Shown here piece by piece: positions 39,234 to 43,275 of a stretch of 43,275 nt of DNA (position 1 is the stretch's first letter; every line of letters starts with the position of its first letter). The notes under the pieces were generated by a model. That model was not told where the DNA came from and did no database searches. It saw nothing but the letters and a program-made list of their open reading frames with translations. Source of the DNA: an uncultured Candidatus Melainabacteria bacterium (GTDB lineage Bacteria > Cyanobacteriota > Vampirovibrionia > Gastranaerophilales > Gastranaerophilaceae); the NCBI GenBank assembly GCA_934692295.1, contig CAKUTL010000010.1, positions 1 through 43,275 on the forward strand, read 5' to 3'. The translations under genes were made by a program, and so were the position numbers.

Positions 39234-40127
39234 ATGAAAAAAGTTTTCTGGACAAAATTACATAACAAAACAAAAATAATACAAAAATTTCAGAATATTT
39301 TAGCAGGAAATCAAACCCTCTCCCTAGCCCTCTCCCTTGGAGAGGGAAAACTCGCTCATCGAAAAACAAAAGGATTTACACTTGCTGAAGTGTTGATTAC
39401 ACTAGGAATCATTGGTGTGGTTGCAGCAATGACAATACCGACATTAATCGCTAACGCACAAAAACACTCAGCAGTAACAGGTTTAATCGAAGCAGATTCA
39501 ATCATCAATCAAGCAATTAGGAGTTCTATGTATGACACAGACGAATCTGGAGCAGGTGAATTAGATACATCATTATCCATTCAAGAATTTGCAGAGAAAT
39601 ATTTTACTCCATACCTCAAAGTTGCAAGAATTTGTACCAAAATGTCTGATGGTTGTTGGAAAACAGAAAATTTTAACGGATACTACGATTTAGCAGGAAC
39701 AAAAGTTACTGATTCTGTTCCATATAGCCTTGTCTTAACAAACGGAATGATTTTTGGTTTTAGTAAAATTGATGGTTATAATCTTACATCAATTGTCGTG
39801 GATATAAATGGGAAAAGTAGAAAAAATACTCTAGGGAAAGATGTATTTGTCTTTTATGTAATGAATAGCAACAACCTCTGCGGAGGAGCAAAATCTAACG
39901 GAGTTGCAAATGGAGTTTACCCAGGAAGTTTCGACAATTGCGGAACGCCACATGTTTCTTATTCTGTTGAAGACTTAACAAAAAAGAATACCAGCGTATA
40001 TCGTGCTTGTAGCAAAACAGGAACAAGAGGAGGTGCAACAGGAGGAAAAAGAACAGGTATAGGTTCAGGTTGTGCTGCAGTAATTTACAAAAATGGATGG
40101 AAAATGCCTGCAAACTATCCTTGGTAA
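39234..40127 (+). CDS. Type IV prepilin-like protein with a long, repeat-derived leader
   Basis: 297 aa; GAAGGG lies before the ATG at 39234. The prepilin signal is KTKG/FTLAEVLITLGIIGVVAA with cleavage after Gly47 and Glu at +5. The leader is 47 residues instead of the usual 6-20. Residues ~25-42 (GNQTLSLALSLGEGKLAHR) are the translation of a dispersed repeat (CCCTAGCCCTCTCCCTTGGA) seen in intergenic DNA of this window. Globular part: Cys in RICTKMSDGCW, VVDINGKS...GKDVFVFYV shared with the other prepilin, and a Gly/Thr/Arg-rich stretch before a final SGCAAVIYKNGW. Secreted pseudopilin or surface adhesin likely. Confidence 0.85.
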   Translation: MKKVFWTKLHNKTKIIQKFQNILAGNQTLSLALSLGEGKLAHRKTKGFTLAEVLITLGIIGVVAAMTIPTLIANAQKHSAVTGLIEADSIINQAIRSSMYDTDESGAGELDTSLSIQEFAEKYFTPYLKVARICTKMSDGCWKTENFNGYYDLAGTKVTDSVPYSLVLTNGMIFGFSKIDGYNLTSIVVDINGKSRKNTLGKDVFVFYVMNSNNLCGGAKSNGVANGVYPGSFDNCGTPHVSYSVEDLTKKNTSVYRACSKTGTRGGATGGKRTGIGSGCAAVIYKNGWKMPANYPW

Positions 40128-41344
40128 TCAGATTTTAAGGTTATTGTAAATTCTGTACCATTGCCTTTCGAGCTATCAACGGAGATTTCTCCTCCGTGCA
40201 TTTTTACAAATTCTTTTGAAATTGCAAGACCTAAACCGGTTGATGCTTCTGTTTTTGACATTGAATTTTCAACTTGGAAAAACTTCTCAAATATCTTTTT
40301 GTGATATTTTTTAGGAATTCCAATGCCTTCATCTTTTATTGTTATGACAACGTTATCTTGATTACGTTTTACAGAAATTTTTATTTCTGAGTTTTCCGGA
40401 GAAAATTTTACAGCATTGCCTAAAATATTGAAAAGAACTTGTTGTAACTTTATAAAATCACCTTTAAATAAAATTTCACCTACAATATTTTTTGAAATAC
40501 TAATATGTTTTTTATCAGAAATCGGTTTGATTATATTGCAAACTTCATCTATCAAAACATCTGCATAAATATCCGAGATATTGAGTTTTACCGTATGTGA
40601 CTCGATTTTTGCAATATCAAGAACTTCATTTATCATTTCAAGAAGTTTCAATCCCGCAATTTTTATATCTTCAACATAACCGTTTTGTTTTTCGTTCAAT
40701 TCACCAACAATTTTATTAGACAAAAGTTCTGAAAATCCAATAATAGAATTTAGAGGAGTTCGCAAATCGTGGGATATATTTGCAATAAACTCGTTTTGCT
40801 GTTTTTCGTTTTCTTTGATTTTCTTATTCTGTTTTTTTACCGTTTCATAGGCTTTGTTTGAAGTAATTATTCCGGATTGCAATGCCTCAACCTGCATTTT
40901 CAAGACTTTTGAAAGTTCTAAATCTTTAATCAAATTTGCAATGATTGATGCACAAGTTTTGAAGATTAGTTTTTCATCAAAAGAAAAGTCTTCATTTTCT
41001 TTTTCTAAAACAATTATTCCAAATACTGCCCCTTTTATAACAAGTTTTTCACAAAGCAAGCGTTCTTCTTGGGTATTAAAAAGTTTTGCTATATCAGGTT
41101 TAAAAGTTTCATCTGTCGTATCGTACAATTTTGCAGACAATTTTTCACTTATCTTAATTGTCTCAATTTTTTCAAAATTCTTACTAAATTCTAGGGATAA
41201 ATTATCCGGAGAAAGATAAAAAATTGCCCCTCTCCAAAATGGAATAATTTCTTCCAACACCTCAAAAATAGCTTCTTTGCGAGAAGAAGAGTTTAAATTA
41301 AGGTCATAGAATTTATTGATTTTTTCTATTGCATTTTTGTACAA
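40115..41344 (-). CDS. Soluble histidine kinase with GAF-like sensor
   Basis: 409 aa, no membrane segment. Residues 1-145: GAF-like fold (FWRGAIFYLSPDNLSLEFSK, GAVFGIIVLEKENEDFSFDE). Coiled-coil linker, then HisKA with His192 in FIANISHDLRTPLNSIIGFS, HATPase_c with NILGNAVKFSP (N-box), DEGIGIP (G1) and TGLGLAISKEFVKMHGG (G2). Autophosphorylating cytoplasmic kinase; no response regulator is in the window. Its last 13 bases overlap the 3' end of the convergent prepilin gene. hpt lies 14 bases upstream, so it may be in the tilS-hpt unit. Confidence 0.92.
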   Translation of the reverse strand: MYKNAIEKINKFYDLNLNSSSRKEAIFEVLEEIIPFWRGAIFYLSPDNLSLEFSKNFEKIETIKISEKLSAKLYDTTDETFKPDIAKLFNTQEERLLCEKLVIKGAVFGIIVLEKENEDFSFDEKLIFKTCASIIANLIKDLELSKVLKMQVEALQSGIITSNKAYETVKKQNKKIKENEKQQNEFIANISHDLRTPLNSIIGFSELLSNKIVGELNEKQNGYVEDIKIAGLKLLEMINEVLDIAKIESHTVKLNISDIYADVLIDEVCNIIKPISDKKHISISKNIVGEILFKGDFIKLQQVLFNILGNAVKFSPENSEIKISVKRNQDNVVITIKDEGIGIPKKYHKKIFEKFFQVENSMSKTEASTGLGLAISKEFVKMHGGEISVDSSKGNGTEFTITLKSDYQG

Positions 41345-41358
41345 TCCAAAAACCTCAT

Positions 41359-41892
41359 CTACATTTCTTTATAACCGATATATCGCAAATTACGGTAATA
41401 TCCATCATAATCCAAGCCATAACCAATTACAAATTTGTCATCAACTTCAAAACCATAATAATCCGGTTCTATATCAACTTTCCTTGTAATTTTTTTATCC
41501 AAAAGAGAACAGAATTTTATAGACTTGGCATTGAAATTGCAGTGCATAAAATCAATTAAAAATTTTGCAGTCAAACCTGTATCAACAATATCCTCAATAA
41601 TCAAGACATTTTTGTCATTCAAATCAGGAAGTTTTATATCAACAGCGTTAACTTTTCCAGAAGTAGAAGTTGCTGAGCCATAACTAGATAATCTGATGAA
41701 TTCCATCTGCAATGGCATATCTAAATGCTTTACGAGGTCAACTGCGAACATCACCGCACCCTTCAAAACACAAATGGCTACAACATCTTCACCATTATAA
41801 AAAGCATTCATCTCTTTTGCAAGTTCTTTAATTCGTTTTTGAATTTGTTCTTCACTAAACAAAACTTTTAAATCTTCTACTTTAACTTCCAT
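41359..41892 (-). CDS. hpt: Hypoxanthine phosphoribosyltransferase
   Basis: 177 aa: VAICVLKGAVMFAVDLVKHL, then MEFIRLSSYGSAT (flexible loop with S-Y-G) and the PRPP motif VLIIEDIVDTGLTA (residues 97-110), FVIGYGLDYDGYYRNL. Typical type I PRTase salvaging hypoxanthine and guanine. It begins one base after the tilS stop, the classic tilS-hpt pair (often followed by ftsH; here by the histidine kinase). Confidence 0.95.
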   Translation of the reverse strand: MEVKVEDLKVLFSEEQIQKRIKELAKEMNAFYNGEDVVAICVLKGAVMFAVDLVKHLDMPLQMEFIRLSSYGSATSTSGKVNAVDIKLPDLNDKNVLIIEDIVDTGLTAKFLIDFMHCNFNAKSIKFCSLLDKKITRKVDIEPDYYGFEVDDKFVIGYGLDYDGYYRNLRYIGYKEM

Positions 41893-41893
41893 A

Positions 41894-43237
41894 TTAGCCC
41901 CTCTTTTCCATTGATTTCCACGTAATTTTGTGGGTCGGAATTGTTTTTACTTTTATTTTATCACTAATTCCTAAATTGATAGCCCAAAGAATTTCTTTCC
42001 CTTGAGCCAAAAATAACAATCCGTCTTTTTCATGATTTGGAATTTTTTTTGCATTCAAATATTTTTTTAGCTTTTGACTTCCAGCAAGTCCGTATGGACA
42101 AATATAATCCCCATCACGCCTTGTTCTCAATTCAAAATCGAAATCTAATCCGCTCAAATCTACATAAATTACACTTTCGCTATCTTTTGGGAATGTTTTT
42201 ACCCCATTAGAACATTTTGAGATTTCGAAAGTTCCAATATCAGTTTCATATTTTCCCTCTTGAGAAATATGGATTGATGGGAAGTTAACTACAGAATTAT
42301 CAATAACTTCAATATATTTTTCGCTCGTAAAAATCCACAAATCAGTTGTAAGAGAACAGGTTTTACCAGATTTTGAAGTTGAATTTTCCTTGATAAAATC
42401 ATAAATTTGCAGAATTTTTTCTCGTGTATAATCAAGATTATTTTCAATAAAAATATTATAGACAAGGCGTTTCTGAATAGAATCGGAAAGATTTAAAAAT
42501 TTCTGAGTTTTAATTTTATTACCATCTGAAATTTTATCCAGAATGGAATGCAAATATTCTTCAACAATCTCTGTTTCTTCTTTAGCTACTGTAGAAAGAG
42601 AATTGATTGTTTCAACAATATTTGGATTAACCTCTGCCAACATAGGCAAAACTTTTGCTCGAATAAAATTTCTTTTATATTTTGTATTGAAATTTGAACT
42701 GTCAGAATTTGGAGTTAAATTTTGGGCTTTACAATAATTTTCAATTTCATCACGGCTCACCTCAAGCAAAGGTCGATAATAAATATCTCTATGAGGAGAA
42801 ATCCCTTGAAGCCCAGAAATTCCAGTACCTTTACATATTCGATAGATTAAAGTTTCGGCATTATCATTTTTATTATGAGCAGTGAAAACTATATCACTGT
42901 TAAATTTTTCTGAACATCTTTTGAAAAAATCATATCTGGCTTCCCGTGCTGCAGTTTCCGTTTTGACAACAGTTTCTGGAAGTCTTTCACCATAAAAACT
43001 AACTCCAATCGACATACAAAATTTACGACAATTCACCTCTTCTAAATTGCTTTCTTCTCCTCTCCAACCATGATTTAGGTGAAGAGCGACAATATGATTA
43101 GGCGTAATTTTTCGCAAAGAGTCCAGAAGACACATTGAATCAAAACCACCGGAAAAAGCTACTAAATAAGTAAAATCCGGATTATTCAAGTTATACCTAT
43201 TTAAAAACAATTCAATTTTTTGATGAATTTCATTCAT
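41894..43237 (-). CDS. tilS: tRNA(Ile)-lysidine synthase
   Basis: 447 aa: PP-loop YLVAFSGGFDSMCLLDSL (SGGFDS at 29-34), HLNHGWRGEESNLEE, FTAHNKNDNAETLIYRICKG (H-N/D-x-D-D-x-A-E-T), GISPHRDIYYRPLLEVSRDE, and a C-terminal substrate-binding domain with DLSGLDFDFELRTRRDGDYI. It converts C34 of tRNA-Ile(CAU) to lysidine, essential for reading AUA. Normal length. Start chosen at the first Met. Confidence 0.96.
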   Translation of the reverse strand: MNEIHQKIELFLNRYNLNNPDFTYLVAFSGGFDSMCLLDSLRKITPNHIVALHLNHGWRGEESNLEEVNCRKFCMSIGVSFYGERLPETVVKTETAAREARYDFFKRCSEKFNSDIVFTAHNKNDNAETLIYRICKGTGISGLQGISPHRDIYYRPLLEVSRDEIENYCKAQNLTPNSDSSNFNTKYKRNFIRAKVLPMLAEVNPNIVETINSLSTVAKEETEIVEEYLHSILDKISDGNKIKTQKFLNLSDSIQKRLVYNIFIENNLDYTREKILQIYDFIKENSTSKSGKTCSLTTDLWIFTSEKYIEVIDNSVVNFPSIHISQEGKYETDIGTFEISKCSNGVKTFPKDSESVIYVDLSGLDFDFELRTRRDGDYICPYGLAGSQKLKKYLNAKKIPNHEKDGLLFLAQGKEILWAINLGISDKIKVKTIPTHKITWKSMEKRG

Positions 43238-43239
43238 AA

Positions 43240-43275
43240 TTATTGATTAACAGAGTGTTTTTTAATACCTTCTCT
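43240..43275 (-). CDS. Possible C-terminal end of the gene upstream of tilS (fragment)
   Basis: An open frame enters from the right edge and stops with TAA at 43240-43242, two bases before the tilS ATG, encoding ...REGIKKHSVNQ. The tight spacing fits an operon, but 11 residues are too few to identify a protein or to prove coding. Confidence 0.3.
   Translation of the reverse strand, partial: REGIKKHSVNQ

Overview
ORGANISM. The window is AT-rich (GC roughly one third by eye) and dense with dispersed palindromic repeats. It codes for two type IV prepilin-like proteins with FTLAEVLITLG / FTLSEILIALS N-termini, many small orphan proteins, TrmFO, a peptidase T-like enzyme and a detached piece of the spc ribosomal operon. 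This combination fits the non-photosynthetic cyanobacterial relatives Gastranaerophilales / Vampirovibrionia ('Melainabacteria'). The placement is inferred from protein style and gene content; no marker search was possible.

LAYOUT. (1) 1-52: start of elongation factor P on the minus strand, cut by the window edge. (2) 53-700: repeats and a possibly structured leader. (3) 701-12783: a compact, all-plus-strand virion cluster of podovirus / P22-like type. It holds a Cys-rich protein, LuxR-type HTH, amidase, gp10-like neck protein, major capsid protein, LLH-holin-like protein, scaffold-like protein, adaptor, small terminase, an unknown, a GNAT-like protein, portal, large terminase and a membrane protein. 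There is no integrase, replication gene, long tail or repressor. Gene order is nearly the reverse of the usual podovirus order, and chromosomal repeats sit between intact genes. I read it as a domesticated or gene-transfer-agent-like particle locus, or else a relic prophage. (4) 12874-18000: minus-strand LysM/GH24 lysozyme, EmrB-type MFS exporter with its MarR regulator, and a prepilin. (5) 18038-31160: peptidase T, a DegT-like protein, a PurD-like ATP-grasp protein, a kinase-like orphan, a MarR/cupin pair, a DUF1848 protein, tRNA-Ser(GCU), a bifunctional-nuclease-family protein, several small orphans, DUF1858, a 692-aa FTGG protein and trmFO. (6) 31579-43275: mostly minus strand, with an orphan sharing the lysozyme promoter, an OPA-family antiporter, a DnaQ-like exonuclease, thioredoxin (+), rpsH-rplF-rplR, a Gln-rich coiled-coil protein, clpP, an XRE regulator, a second prepilin (+), a soluble histidine kinase, hpt and tilS.

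HOW PARTS CONNECT. Visible regulatory links are: a MarR box GTTAGA-N2-TCTAAC at both its own gene and the adjacent cupin gene; a near-identical ~115-bp promoter-leader carrying a 5-bp tandem repeat in front of two genes 18 kb apart; and three genes with exactly 6 nt between the -10 box and ATG and no Shine-Dalgarno, implying leaderless mRNAs. A ~110-bp repeat with three-way-junction symmetry and a 109-bp poly-purine repeat recur in intergenic DNA. A piece of another repeat family has become the coding leader peptide of a prepilin.
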